From: JAVEYA01 sp034003745 | GTDB taxonomy: Bacteria > Bacillota > Peptococcia > DRI-13 > PHAD01 | Assembly (NCBI GenBank): GCA_034003745.1 | Contig: JAVEYA010000096.1 | Location: forward strand, 1-8,310 | DNA: 8,310 nucleotides | Reading direction: 5' to 3' | Part shown: one piece after another, positions 1-6,354 of the stretch | How the letters are laid out: every line of letters begins with the position of its first letter | Numbering within the stretch: position 1 is the first letter of the stretch | Position numbers and translations under genes: made by a program | Notes under the pieces: generated by a model | Told to the model about the DNA's origin: nothing | Seen by the model: the letters and a program-made list of their open reading frames with translations, nothing else | Databases searched by the model: none

Positions 1-303
1 AAAATAGGTGAAGACCTCATTAAAAGCATGAATCAAGCCCTGGAATACGAGCAGACAGGAAAGGGAGCCAGAAGGCGTGTTATTAGGGTTAAAGAAGTAC
101 CGGTTTATACTGCGGCCAATATTAAAAATATACGTATAGGTTTAAAGCTATCTCAGGCTACCTTTGCTCACGTCCTGGGTGTGAATGTAAAGACCGTAGA
201 GGCATGGGAAGCCGGAACAAATCCGCCCAGAGGTACAGCACGCAGGTTGTTGGAGATAATCGAAAAGAATCCGGCTATTATCAAGCATTATGTTCATCAA
301 TAA
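1..303 (+). CDS. HigA/NadS-like helix-turn-helix antitoxin, 5' partial
   Basis: DNA-binding antitoxin/autorepressor of a type II toxin-antitoxin pair (HigA-2/NadS-like). The reading frame is open to base 1, encoding KIGEDLIKS before the Met at 28. Family members usually begin with just such a segment a few residues after their start, so the true start is probably just outside the window and the Met at 28 is internal. A short basic stretch (KGARRRVIRVKEVP) precedes a Cro/C1-type helix-turn-helix running from about TAANIKNIR to ARRLLEII; it contains LSQATFAHVLGV followed by the recognition helix NVKTVEAWEAGTNPP. The protein ends IIKHYVHQ and the stop is at 301-303. In HigB/HigA and NadT/NadS pairs the toxin gene lies immediately upstream, so a RelE-like toxin would be expected beyond the left edge; nothing toxin-like follows downstream. 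Autoregulation is usual for the family but the operator is not in view. A lone xenobiotic-response-element regulator is the alternative. Confidence 0.8.
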   Translation, partial: KIGEDLIKSMNQALEYEQTGKGARRRVIRVKEVPVYTAANIKNIRIGLKLSQATFAHVLGVNVKTVEAWEAGTNPPRGTARRLLEIIEKNPAIIKHYVHQ

Positions 304-370
304 ACCGCAGAATCAGTGGTATTAATAAGGCTATCAGATATACTAAGTCCTTTTACAAAATGGTATATAG

Positions 371-565
371 CTGCGGACCCACGGCCTGCTCGCCCCTAGG
401 GATTCGGTCATCGATATCGGCTGCGGCCTGGGGCGGTTTGTGGCGGAATTTGCCGCCACGGCACAAGATGTGGTCGGTCTTGATATTTCCGCCCAGATGC
501 TGTCCAATGCGAGGGATTATGTAAAAGCTTTGGGGAGAAAAAATTGTCTGTCTACCGTTTTTTAA
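371..565 (+). pseudogene. Remnant of a class I SAM-dependent methyltransferase
   Basis: A 64-codon open stretch between stops at 368 and 563 has no plausible start codon but carries a clear SAM-binding core. Motif I is VIDIGCGLGRF (407-439), and the following strand and motif II region is VVGLDISAQMLSNARDYVK, ending in ALGRKN near 545. A normal enzyme of this type needs roughly 200-250 residues, so both ends are missing. Immediately upstream, frame 1 continues without a stop from the antitoxin stop (T-A-E-S-V to K-W-Y-I-A-A, about 304-397). Immediately downstream, frame 1 is open again through a Met at 565 to a TAA at 664 (about 33 codons, W/R/E rich, unrecognised), the TAA and ATG sharing one base after a run of six T. 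This pattern of short frame-switched fragments indicates a decayed gene, or less likely a sequencing frameshift. It is probably the scar of an accessory gene next to the toxin-antitoxin locus. No function should be assigned. Confidence 0.6.
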
Positions 566-711
566 TGGAGCGGGCGAATGAAGACGGTAGGGTCGTTTAC
601 CCCTCCGAACGTTGGTATGGCTGGCTACTGTGGGATGTCCGCGAAGCTGCGATCCGAAACTATTAAATAAACCACTCACATTCCGTATTTTAAACTAAAC
701 CCGGCAGTACC

Positions 712-750
712 AAGGGTTCTCGGACTTTATAAGTACCGGGAACCCTTTTT
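712..750 (+). terminator. Strong rho-independent terminator
   Basis: A 12-bp stem is formed by AAGGGTTCTCGG (712-723) and CCGGGAACCCTT (736-747), with one G-T wobble. The loop itself can pair ACTT with AAGT, and TTTTT follows at 746-750. It is oriented to stop rightward transcription from the antitoxin/remnant region and insulates the CoA-transferase operon. Confidence 0.85.
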
Positions 751-816
751 GATGCGTATTAGCTGCCTTATCGTCAAACGATTTTCCGGTAACTACAGTG
801 GAGCATTATCTGTTAT

Positions 817-822
817 TATAAT
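817..822 (+). promoter_or_regulatory. Possible -10 element for the CoA-transferase operon
   Basis: A perfect TATAAT lies 35 bp upstream of the ATG at 857 and downstream of the terminator, in an AT-rich stretch. No good -35 is seen at 16-18 bp upstream (best TACAGT), so an activator may be needed or the match may be chance. A small palindrome, ATCGT-CAA-ACGAT (770-782), lies upstream and could be an operator, but it is short. Confidence 0.35.
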
Positions 823-856
823 GTTATTGAAAATATATCGAGAAGGGGTCGGACGA

Positions 857-2041
857 ATGAGCGAATGCTTGAATGAGCTGGTTGTACTGGACTTAACAAG
901 AGTATTGGCAGGGCCCTACGCTACGATGGTGCTGGCAGATATGGGAGCAAGCGTAATCAAGGTAGAAGAACCGGGCCGGGGGGACGACTCCAGGCAGTTT
1001 GGACCTTTCATCAATGGAGAAAGCGCCTATTTTATGAGCTTGAACCGGAACAAGAAGAGTATTACGCTGAATCTCAAAGCACCGGAAGCCATTAAAGTAT
1101 TTAAGGAATTGGTGATGCAAGCGGATGTGCTGGTGGAGAATTACCGCCCCGGCACAATGGAGAAATTGGGCCTGGGTTATGATACCTTAAAAGAACTGAA
1201 TCCGCGGCTGGTTTATGCCGCTTGCTCAGGTTTCGGACATACCGGGCCGTGGAGCCGGAAACCGGCTTACGACGTTATCGTCCAGGGAGCCGGGGGCATC
1301 ATGAGCATCACCGGACATCCCGGCGGCGAGCCGACCCGCGTGGGAGCCTCCATCGGGGATATTGTGGCTGGCCTGTTTACGGCTGTGGGCATCTTGCAGG
1401 CTCTCTACAATAGGAATAATACCGGCCTGGGACAGCAAGTCGACGTGGCTATGCTGGACTGTCAGGTAGCCATTCTGGAGAACGCCATTGCCCGGTATTT
1501 TGCGAGCGGCGTTTCTCCGGGGCCTATCGGCAACCGCCACCCCTCCATTACGCCTTTTGAAGCCTTTGCCACCAAAACCAGGCACCTTATTGTGGCGATC
1601 GGCAATGATACGCAATGGGCCAGATTCTGCAAGCTGGTGGACCGGGAGGAACTGATTGCCGACCCCAGATTTGCCACCAATCCGGAGCGTACGAAGCATC
1701 AGGCCGAATTAAAAAATATTCTGGAACAAATCTTTCTTACCAGAGACTGCGACGCGTGGATCAAGGACATTGAGGCAGCCGGCATTCCCTGTGGACCGAT
1801 TAATAATATTGAAGATGTAGTCAGCCACCCGCAGATTATCTCCAGAGAAATGATTACACAAGTGGAGCATCCCTTGGCCGGACTCATCAGCATGGCGGGT
1901 ATTCCCATCAAGCTCTCCAGGACACCGGGAGCAATAGAGTATCCTGCGCCGTTCTTAGGGCAGCATACGGAGGAGATTCTGGCCGGATTGGGATATTCAA
2001 AGAAGGCGGCGGAAGAATTAAAAGCCGCCGGGGCAATCTAA
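857..2041 (+). CDS. Class III (CaiB/BaiF family) CoA-transferase
   Basis: Transfers CoA from an acyl-CoA donor to a carboxylic acid, in the cytoplasm, through a mixed-anhydride/thioester mechanism. The 394-residue length is typical of the family. The start is set at the ATG at 857, preceded by AGAAGGGG and giving the standard N-terminus LVVLDLTRVLAGPYATMVLADMG; an in-frame extension back to 749 would run from the terminator and adds atypical residues. Recognisable blocks are ADMGASVIKVEEP (28-39), NRNKKSITLNL (63-73), ENYRPGTMEKLGLGY (94-108) and YDVIVQGAGGIMSITG (138-153). Then comes RVGASIGDIVAGLF (161-174), whose D168 aligns with the catalytic Asp (Asp169 of formyl-CoA transferase/CaiB), followed by GQQVDVAMLD (192-201). 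The essential residues therefore look intact. Racemase relatives (alpha-methylacyl-CoA racemase) share the fold, but the length and blocks fit a transferase better. It is first in a three-gene operon, with the next ATG 36 bp beyond its stop. The substrate cannot be deduced; carnitine-, oxalate-, bile-acid- or aromatic-acid-type transferases are all possible. Confidence 0.9.
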   Translation: MSECLNELVVLDLTRVLAGPYATMVLADMGASVIKVEEPGRGDDSRQFGPFINGESAYFMSLNRNKKSITLNLKAPEAIKVFKELVMQADVLVENYRPGTMEKLGLGYDTLKELNPRLVYAACSGFGHTGPWSRKPAYDVIVQGAGGIMSITGHPGGEPTRVGASIGDIVAGLFTAVGILQALYNRNNTGLGQQVDVAMLDCQVAILENAIARYFASGVSPGPIGNRHPSITPFEAFATKTRHLIVAIGNDTQWARFCKLVDREELIADPRFATNPERTKHQAELKNILEQIFLTRDCDAWIKDIEAAGIPCGPINNIEDVVSHPQIISREMITQVEHPLAGLISMAGIPIKLSRTPGAIEYPAPFLGQHTEEILAGLGYSKKAAEELKAAGAI

Positions 2042-2077
2042 AGAATACAGCAAAGGTTGAACAGAAAGGGGATAAGA

Positions 2078-2650
2078 ATGATTAGAGAATTGATTATGAA
2101 AAACCGCTCTTACCGGAGGTTTTATCAGGATGTTAAAATAAGCCGGGAGGAACTGGAGGAGTTCGTGGACCTGGCTCGTTTATCTTCTTCCGGTAGTAAT
2201 CGGCAGCCCTTAAAATATATCTTGAGTTATGAAGAGGAAAGAAACAAGCTGATTTTCTCACACCTGGGCTGGGCCAAGCTTATTAAGGACTGGGGCGGAC
2301 CGGCTGAGGGTGAAAGGCCGGCGGCCTATCTCATTATGCTGGGAGATAAGGAAATCAGCCCAGGATACATGTGGGATCCCGGGATAGCCTGCCAGAGCAT
2401 TCTTTTAGGCGCCGCCGAAAAGGGGCTGGGCGGCTGTATAATTAATTCGGTAGCCAGGGAAGCCCTCGGGGATACCCTTCATATTCCTGAAAGGTACGAA
2501 ATTATATTAGTCCTTGCGCTGGGCAAACCCAGAGAAACTGTGGTAATAGAGGAGCTGCAGGAAGGGCAGAGCACCCACTATTGGCGTGACGAAAACCAAG
2601 TGCATCATGTACCGAAAAGAAGCCTGGCAGAAATCATTGTAAGACTATAA
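2078..2650 (+). CDS. Nitroreductase-family FMN-dependent oxidoreductase
   Basis: A 190-residue FMN-binding oxidoreductase of the nitroreductase superfamily, normally a cytoplasmic dimer that uses NAD(P)H to reduce nitro groups, quinones or other acceptors. FMN-binding motifs are RSYRRF (10-15) and SSSGSNRQPL (36-45). The middle holds PGYMWDPGIACQSILLGAAE (95-114) and the conserved KGLGGCIINSV (115-125), and the C-terminal part holds LVLALGKPRE (144-153) and HHVPKRSLAEII (176-187). The ATG at 2078 is chosen because AAAGGGG sits about 6 bases upstream; a TTG at 2057 in the same frame lacks proper spacing. The gene follows the CoA-transferase by 36 bp and precedes the M24 gene by 19 bp, so the three are probably co-transcribed. 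Short members of this superfamily are versatile and the physiological substrate is unknown. In this setting it may act on the operon's pathway intermediate or deliver reducing equivalents, which is inference only. Confidence 0.88.
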   Translation: MIRELIMKNRSYRRFYQDVKISREELEEFVDLARLSSSGSNRQPLKYILSYEEERNKLIFSHLGWAKLIKDWGGPAEGERPAAYLIMLGDKEISPGYMWDPGIACQSILLGAAEKGLGGCIINSVAREALGDTLHIPERYEIILVLALGKPRETVVIEELQEGQSTHYWRDENQVHHVPKRSLAEIIVRL

Positions 2651-2669
2651 TTTTGTGAGGTTTAATTAA

Positions 2670-3779
2670 ATGGATAAAAGCATTTGTGCCCAAAGGATCG
2701 CGGTTCTACAGCAAGAGATGAAGAAGAAGGATATTGACGTCTGCTTGCTGGTGGATCGGGAGAACCTGCTGTATTACGGCGGGATCGAACAAATTGAATG
2801 CATGGCGATTGTGATACCGCAGGAAGGAATGGCGGAAGGCGTCACTTTATCTCTTGATCTGGAATGGGTTAAAGCAAATTGTGCCCTGGAGAGGATGCGC
2901 GGCTATGTCTTTCCCATGGATAACCTCGGCCGCAGCGTTGTGCAGGTTATCGGGGAGATGGGCTACCGCAATCCGGTAGTCGGCTTTGAAAGATATTTTG
3001 TAGGCTTCGCCGTCTACGATATTTTAAGAAGTGCCTTTGATGAGAAAAAGTTTGTGAGCGTTGCCGATATTATTTATAGACAAAGATCAGTTAAGACTCC
3101 AGAGGAAATTACCAAAATAAGAGCTGCCGCTCAAGCTGTTGTGGCCGGCATGCAGGCTGCGGTTAAGGCAATCGCTCCGGGCGTAAGGGAAATCGATATC
3201 GCTGCGGAAGCTGAGTACGCGGCAATGAAGGCCGGCTCCCAAGGCACGCCATTTCGGATACAAATTGTTTCAGGGTACAAAACGTTGCTAACCCACCCCT
3301 TTGCTGATACGAAGCAAGTCCGGGAAGGGGAGATCGTGCTTATTCATATCGGCGCCAAATACCAGGGCTATATTGCGAAAATGTGCCGGACAGCGGCGGT
3401 GGGGGTAATCCCGGAGGAACAGCGGCAGATCTACGAGGTACTTAAAGAGGCGCAGGATGCCTGTATCGCTGCGCTGAAGCCCGGCATTCCCTCTAACAGG
3501 GTAGACAAGGCGGCCCGGGAAGTGATTGAAGCCCATGGCTATGGGGATTTGTTCCTGGATGTAATCGGCTATGGAGTCGGATTAAGGCAATCTGAGTTCT
3601 ACCCGATGCTCGGTAAGGCCTTTCCTTATCCGCTTCTGGAAAACATGATCGTGGACGTCCTGCTGCCCACGATTTATAAGCCGTTTGTGGGCGGTCCGCG
3701 CCTGACCGATACGATTCTGATCAAAGAAGACAAAGCGGAAATACTGACGGATTATCCCCGGACATTAATAAATATTTGA
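2670..3779 (+). CDS. M24/creatinase-fold protein lacking the metal ligands
   Basis: A 369-residue two-domain protein of the aminopeptidase P/creatinase (M24) fold: N-terminal creatinase-like domain at about 1-140 (ending IYRQRSVKTPEEITKIRAAA, a typical junction) and pita-bread domain at about 145-369. M24 metallopeptidases bind two metals with Asp, Asp, His, Glu, Glu. Here the positions read LIHIG (H226 for Asp), GYIAKMCRT (K237 for Asp), GYGVGL (Y301 for His), VLLPTIY (L331/L332 for Glu) and GGPRLTDT (T346 for Glu). A second usual His (the HE motif) is S308, followed by E309. The substrate-site His upstream is kept (H209 in THPFAD). The surrounding scaffold is well conserved, so this is not random decay. 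Creatinase is the known metal-independent member, hence a C-N hydrolase or a non-catalytic protein is more likely than Xaa-Pro aminopeptidase. Annotating it simply as Xaa-Pro peptidase would mislead. GTGAGG at 2655-2660 is the ribosome binding site. It is last in the operon, and no terminator is evident after it. Confidence 0.85.
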   Translation: MDKSICAQRIAVLQQEMKKKDIDVCLLVDRENLLYYGGIEQIECMAIVIPQEGMAEGVTLSLDLEWVKANCALERMRGYVFPMDNLGRSVVQVIGEMGYRNPVVGFERYFVGFAVYDILRSAFDEKKFVSVADIIYRQRSVKTPEEITKIRAAAQAVVAGMQAAVKAIAPGVREIDIAAEAEYAAMKAGSQGTPFRIQIVSGYKTLLTHPFADTKQVREGEIVLIHIGAKYQGYIAKMCRTAAVGVIPEEQRQIYEVLKEAQDACIAALKPGIPSNRVDKAAREVIEAHGYGDLFLDVIGYGVGLRQSEFYPMLGKAFPYPLLENMIVDVLLPTIYKPFVGGPRLTDTILIKEDKAEILTDYPRTLINI

Positions 3780-3833
3780 ATATGCCCAAGGTGGTAATTG
3801 GTCATTTATGGCAGGCAATTAAAGTGGCAGGAA

Positions 3834-3842
3834 TGATATAAT
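3834..3842 (+). promoter_or_regulatory. Extended -10 promoter for the M23 peptidase gene
   Basis: TGATATAAT is a perfect TGN-TATAAT extended -10, 40 bp before the ATG at 3883. No convincing -35 is present, which is acceptable for extended -10 promoters. It suggests the M23 gene can be transcribed apart from the upstream operon, although no terminator separates them. Confidence 0.55.
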
Positions 3843-3882
3843 AGCAGGCAGAACATATAGCGAAGATCAACAGGAGTGCAGT

Positions 3883-5220
3883 ATGAAAAAACTTTTCCTG
3901 GTATTCCTGGCAGTATTAATCTGTTTTTCCGTTTACGTTTATTATGAAGAACCAGATTTTTTGCTCGCCGGATTTTATGAGCGCCTTTATGCCGACCGCC
4001 AGAAGGCGGAAGCGGAGGTCACGCTTAATGAAATCCCGGTTGCCTTTGATTTAACGGAGGAACTGTGGCGTTTTCAGAAGAATAACGGAGACTGGGTAGA
4101 GCTTCCTGAAACAACCGGGAAGACCGCCTTCAGAAAAACCGATCCCACGCCGGCCGCCGTGCCGGATAACCAGGAAGACAAGCTGTCTCTTCGAGTGGAT
4201 AAAGCGCCTGATCGCGCTGAATTAAAGATTATTGATAATATAAGCGGAGAAATCGTCCTGGAAGAAGACGCCAATCTGGCCGGCTTACCCCTTCCCGATA
4301 AAAACGGCAGCTATACTTATGCGCTTACGCTGGAGTGGACCGTCAAGTCCAATCCATACCGCGGCCGGCAGGCGCTCAATATCCCGGTCCTGGTGGAGTA
4401 TCCCCCGGAATTTGAATTCTCCGCCGACAGCCTAAGACAGGGTCAGATGCTTGAAGTGACGGTATATAACGTCACAGATGCAGAGGATATCCTCTTCGAG
4501 CAGTCTGTCTATAAGGATTTCCGCTGGTTTCGGCAGGAGGGCTTCTGGAGAGGGTATCTTCCCACCAATTACAGTGTCCAGCCGGGGGTCTATGCCATCA
4601 AATACGGCAGCCGCAAAAAAGGAACGGAAATTGTGAAAGAGATTGAGGTTGTGGCGCACGATTACCCTATTCAGTATTTGTCCATTGACCCCGGCACGGA
4701 GCAGGCTACCAGGAACGAGGCCGCCTATGCGGAGTTTGCCAAATATTTTACGCCGGTACGGAACGAGTCGGACCCGACGAGATATTATACGGAGGATTTC
4801 CTTATACCGGTTAAAGGAAGGTTGTCCACTCAATTCGGGCAGACGCGCTATGTCAATAATTCACCCACCTCCTCCCGGCATTCCGGAATGGACATCGCCG
4901 CGCCGGCAGGAACGGCAGTCCAGGCCTCTAACCGCGGCAAGGTAGCGCTCTCGAGATTCTTTACCCTGACGGGCCATACCATTATTATTGATCACGGAGA
5001 GGGACTGTTTTCCGTCTATTATCATCTGCTGAAACGCTCCGTCCAGGCAGACGAGATCGTGGAACGGGGACAGAAAATAGGCGAGGTGGGCTCGACGGGC
5101 TTTTCCACCGGACCCCACCTGCATTTTATGATCTCGTATTACGCCATAAATATGGAACCGGGATTTTTCCTGGTGGGCGAACCCATTACCTATGCAAATT
5201 ATCGGAAATATTTACAATGA
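3883..5220 (+). CDS. Membrane-anchored M23 (LytM-type) peptidoglycan endopeptidase
   Basis: A zinc metallopeptidase acting on peptidoglycan cross-bridges outside the membrane. Residues 1-20 (MKK, then LFLVFLAVLICFSVYVYY) form a signal-anchor; no lipobox or clear AxA cleavage site follows, so it is probably tethered. Residues 40-260 are an unrecognised, probably beta-rich extracellular region (for example ADSLRQGQMLEVTVYNV, VQPGVYAIKYG) that may contain two Ig-like folds. The catalytic domain spans about 305-435. It has GRLSTQFGQTR, HSGMD (zinc ligands H333 and D337), GHTIIIDHGEGLFSVYYH with catalytic H381, VERGQKIGEVGSTGFSTG, and PHLHF with catalytic H412 and zinc ligand H414. All residues known for LytM-type activity are present, so it should be active rather than a degenerate EnvC/NlpD-like regulator. 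AGGAG lies upstream of the ATG. The last 9 bp overlap the convergent prenyltransferase gene. Roles in cell-wall remodelling or sporulation are possible, but nothing in the sequence decides. Confidence 0.88.
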   Translation: MKKLFLVFLAVLICFSVYVYYEEPDFLLAGFYERLYADRQKAEAEVTLNEIPVAFDLTEELWRFQKNNGDWVELPETTGKTAFRKTDPTPAAVPDNQEDKLSLRVDKAPDRAELKIIDNISGEIVLEEDANLAGLPLPDKNGSYTYALTLEWTVKSNPYRGRQALNIPVLVEYPPEFEFSADSLRQGQMLEVTVYNVTDAEDILFEQSVYKDFRWFRQEGFWRGYLPTNYSVQPGVYAIKYGSRKKGTEIVKEIEVVAHDYPIQYLSIDPGTEQATRNEAAYAEFAKYFTPVRNESDPTRYYTEDFLIPVKGRLSTQFGQTRYVNNSPTSSRHSGMDIAAPAGTAVQASNRGKVALSRFFTLTGHTIIIDHGEGLFSVYYHLLKRSVQADEIVERGQKIGEVGSTGFSTGPHLHFMISYYAINMEPGFFLVGEPITYANYRKYLQ

Positions 5221-6174
5221 TCCCATTCGCGTAATCAATAAAATAATTGCCAGGACAAGGATCTGCGTCACATTCATCAAGGTGAAGTTCTTGATGGATA
5301 AGACGAAGGTCTTGTCTTTTTTTGGCTCGGAATTAAATTTCTTGATGTTTTGCATGACGGGGAAAACGGTCAAGAGTGTCAGCAGGGATAAAAGCGGAAT
5401 AACGCCCAGGGCAACCAGCAAAATGATATCCAGATAAGCAATGTAGTACAGGACGGAAAAAAGGAGAACAGCTTTCTTTTGACCGATATAATAGGGCAGG
5501 GTATAGCGGCGGTTTGCAACATCTTCCTCCACGTCGCAGATATTGTTGGCCAGCATGATATTGGCGATGCCGCTGACGGCGGGGATAGAGAGCAGGAAGA
5601 TAACGATAATTTCCCCCAGGTCGAAGGCGAGGCTTATCCAGGGAAGCGCGACGTTCAGCAGCACAGGGCTCTGTTCGCCCAAATGAATATAGATGGACAA
5701 AAACATAATTACAAAGCCCATCAACAGACCGGAAAAGATCTCGCCCAGAGGCATGCGCGAGATGGGCAGGGGGCCGAAAGTATAGAAAACGCCGAAGCCG
5801 AAGGAAGCCATACCCACAAAGAGGACGACCAGTTCGGTCCGCAGGACCAGGATGATGCCTGCGGCGGTGGCTAAGGTCAGGAGCGTAAAAATTATCACCT
5901 TTCCCGCGGTTTCGGTCAGGCCATGCTGCACCAGGGTCCGGCCCCGCTCGAAATTATATCCGGCCGGCTGGTGCGCCTTGGTCAGGTCGATATAATTATT
6001 AATGGCTGTAGTGGCCATATCGAAGGAGAAGAGAGAAACGAACATCAGCAGGAAATTGAGGGGCAGGAAGCTATCATAGCGATAGGACGCATACAGCGTC
6101 CCCAGGAGAAAAGGGATCATACTGGCCAGTTTCGTCTGTATTTCCACGAACTGCAAGAAGACTTTCAGGGTCAT
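5212..6174 (-). CDS. UbiA/MenA-family prenyltransferase
   Basis: An integral-membrane enzyme of 320 residues that attaches a polyprenyl chain to an aromatic acceptor; 1,4-dihydroxy-2-naphthoate polyprenyltransferase (menaquinone synthesis) is the closest match by motif. About eight hydrophobic segments are visible (for example 41-58, 93-110, 114-132, 147-163, 186-210, 236-255, 258-272, 300-315). The first prenyl-diphosphate/Mg motif reads TTAINNYIDLTKAHQ (55-69) and the second reads NNICDVEEDVANRRYTLPYYIG (210-231), matching the MenA pattern NN-x-x-D-x-E-x-D followed by a TL-x-x-x-x-G stretch. In motif 1 only D63 remains of the Asp residues usual in MenA (N60 and Q69 replace the others), so the precise acceptor is uncertain. 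The ATG at 6174 has AAGGAG about 8 bases upstream. No other menaquinone genes are in view. Its stop lies inside the end of the M23 gene, with a 9-bp tail-to-tail overlap. A typical two-element promoter upstream was not obvious. Confidence 0.85.
   Translation of the reverse strand: MTLKVFLQFVEIQTKLASMIPFLLGTLYASYRYDSFLPLNFLLMFVSLFSFDMATTAINNYIDLTKAHQPAGYNFERGRTLVQHGLTETAGKVIIFTLLTLATAAGIILVLRTELVVLFVGMASFGFGVFYTFGPLPISRMPLGEIFSGLLMGFVIMFLSIYIHLGEQSPVLLNVALPWISLAFDLGEIIVIFLLSIPAVSGIANIMLANNICDVEEDVANRRYTLPYYIGQKKAVLLFSVLYYIAYLDIILLVALGVIPLLSLLTLLTVFPVMQNIKKFNSEPKKDKTFVLSIKNFTLMNVTQILVLAIILLITRMGSL
5300..5323 (+). terminator. Weak candidate terminator after the M23 gene
   Basis: AAGAC-GAAG-GTCTT followed by GTC and a run of seven T, 80 bp beyond the M23 stop and inside the opposing prenyltransferase gene. 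The 5-bp stem is short and a second GTCTT gives an alternative pairing. It would end the rightward transcript and leave a short antisense overlap. Confidence 0.3.
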
Positions 6175-6253
6175 GCGGCGTCTCCTTCATTACAATAGGA
6201 TGATAAATATTATTTCCAAAACTTATTAAGACTGTTCAGAAGTTCTTCAATGC

Positions 6254-6322
6254 AAAAAGGCGTGTCGCAAAATAGCGGATGTGTCATTTTTGAAGATGAC
6301 AGACTATTTTGCGACAGCGCCT
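6254..6322 (-). terminator. Long nested hairpin terminator after the 6355-7866 gene
   Basis: Eighteen pairs join 6258-6275 (AGGCG then TGTCGCAAAATAG) with 6304-6322, interrupted by one bulged base (6317). Inside the loop a second stem pairs TGTCAT (6282-6287) with ATGACA (6296-6301). Read on the minus strand the stem is followed directly by TTTTT (6258-6254), and it sits 33 bp after the stop at 6355, so it ends that gene's transcript before the prenyltransferase gene. No equal T-run follows on the plus strand. Confidence 0.8.
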
Positions 6323-6354
6323 CTCAGGGGTAAGTTATGAAATTGTATTTTATT

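Noticed and set aside
204..524. Plus-strand open frame across the antitoxin end and the methyltransferase remnant
   Set aside because: It begins inside the antitoxin gene, encodes an atypical Ser/Cys/Pro-rich peptide and runs out of frame with the recognisable GCG motif.
353..679. Minus-strand open frame opposite the remnant
   Set aside because: It has no ribosome site and no recognisable domain, and lies antisense to the methyltransferase-like segment.
749..856. Upstream extension of the CoA-transferase to an earlier start
   Set aside because: The added residues precede a standard family N-terminus, begin at the terminator T-run, and the ATG at 857 has its own ribosome site.
1226..1699. 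Antisense open frame within the CoA-transferase gene
   Set aside because: It is a codon-bias shadow of a well-supported gene with no domain or start signal.
3806..3842. Sigma-54 type promoter (TGGCA at the M23 upstream region)
   Set aside because: TGGCAG is present but no GC at the required -12 spacing; the extended -10 explains the site better.
4432..4833. Antisense open frame within the M23 gene
   Set aside because: It is opposite conserved coding sequence and shows no recognisable motif or ribosome site.
5479..5874. Plus-strand open frame opposite the prenyltransferase
   Set aside because: Its His/Asp/Gln-rich composition is what antisense of hydrophobic membrane codons gives; it is not a real protein.
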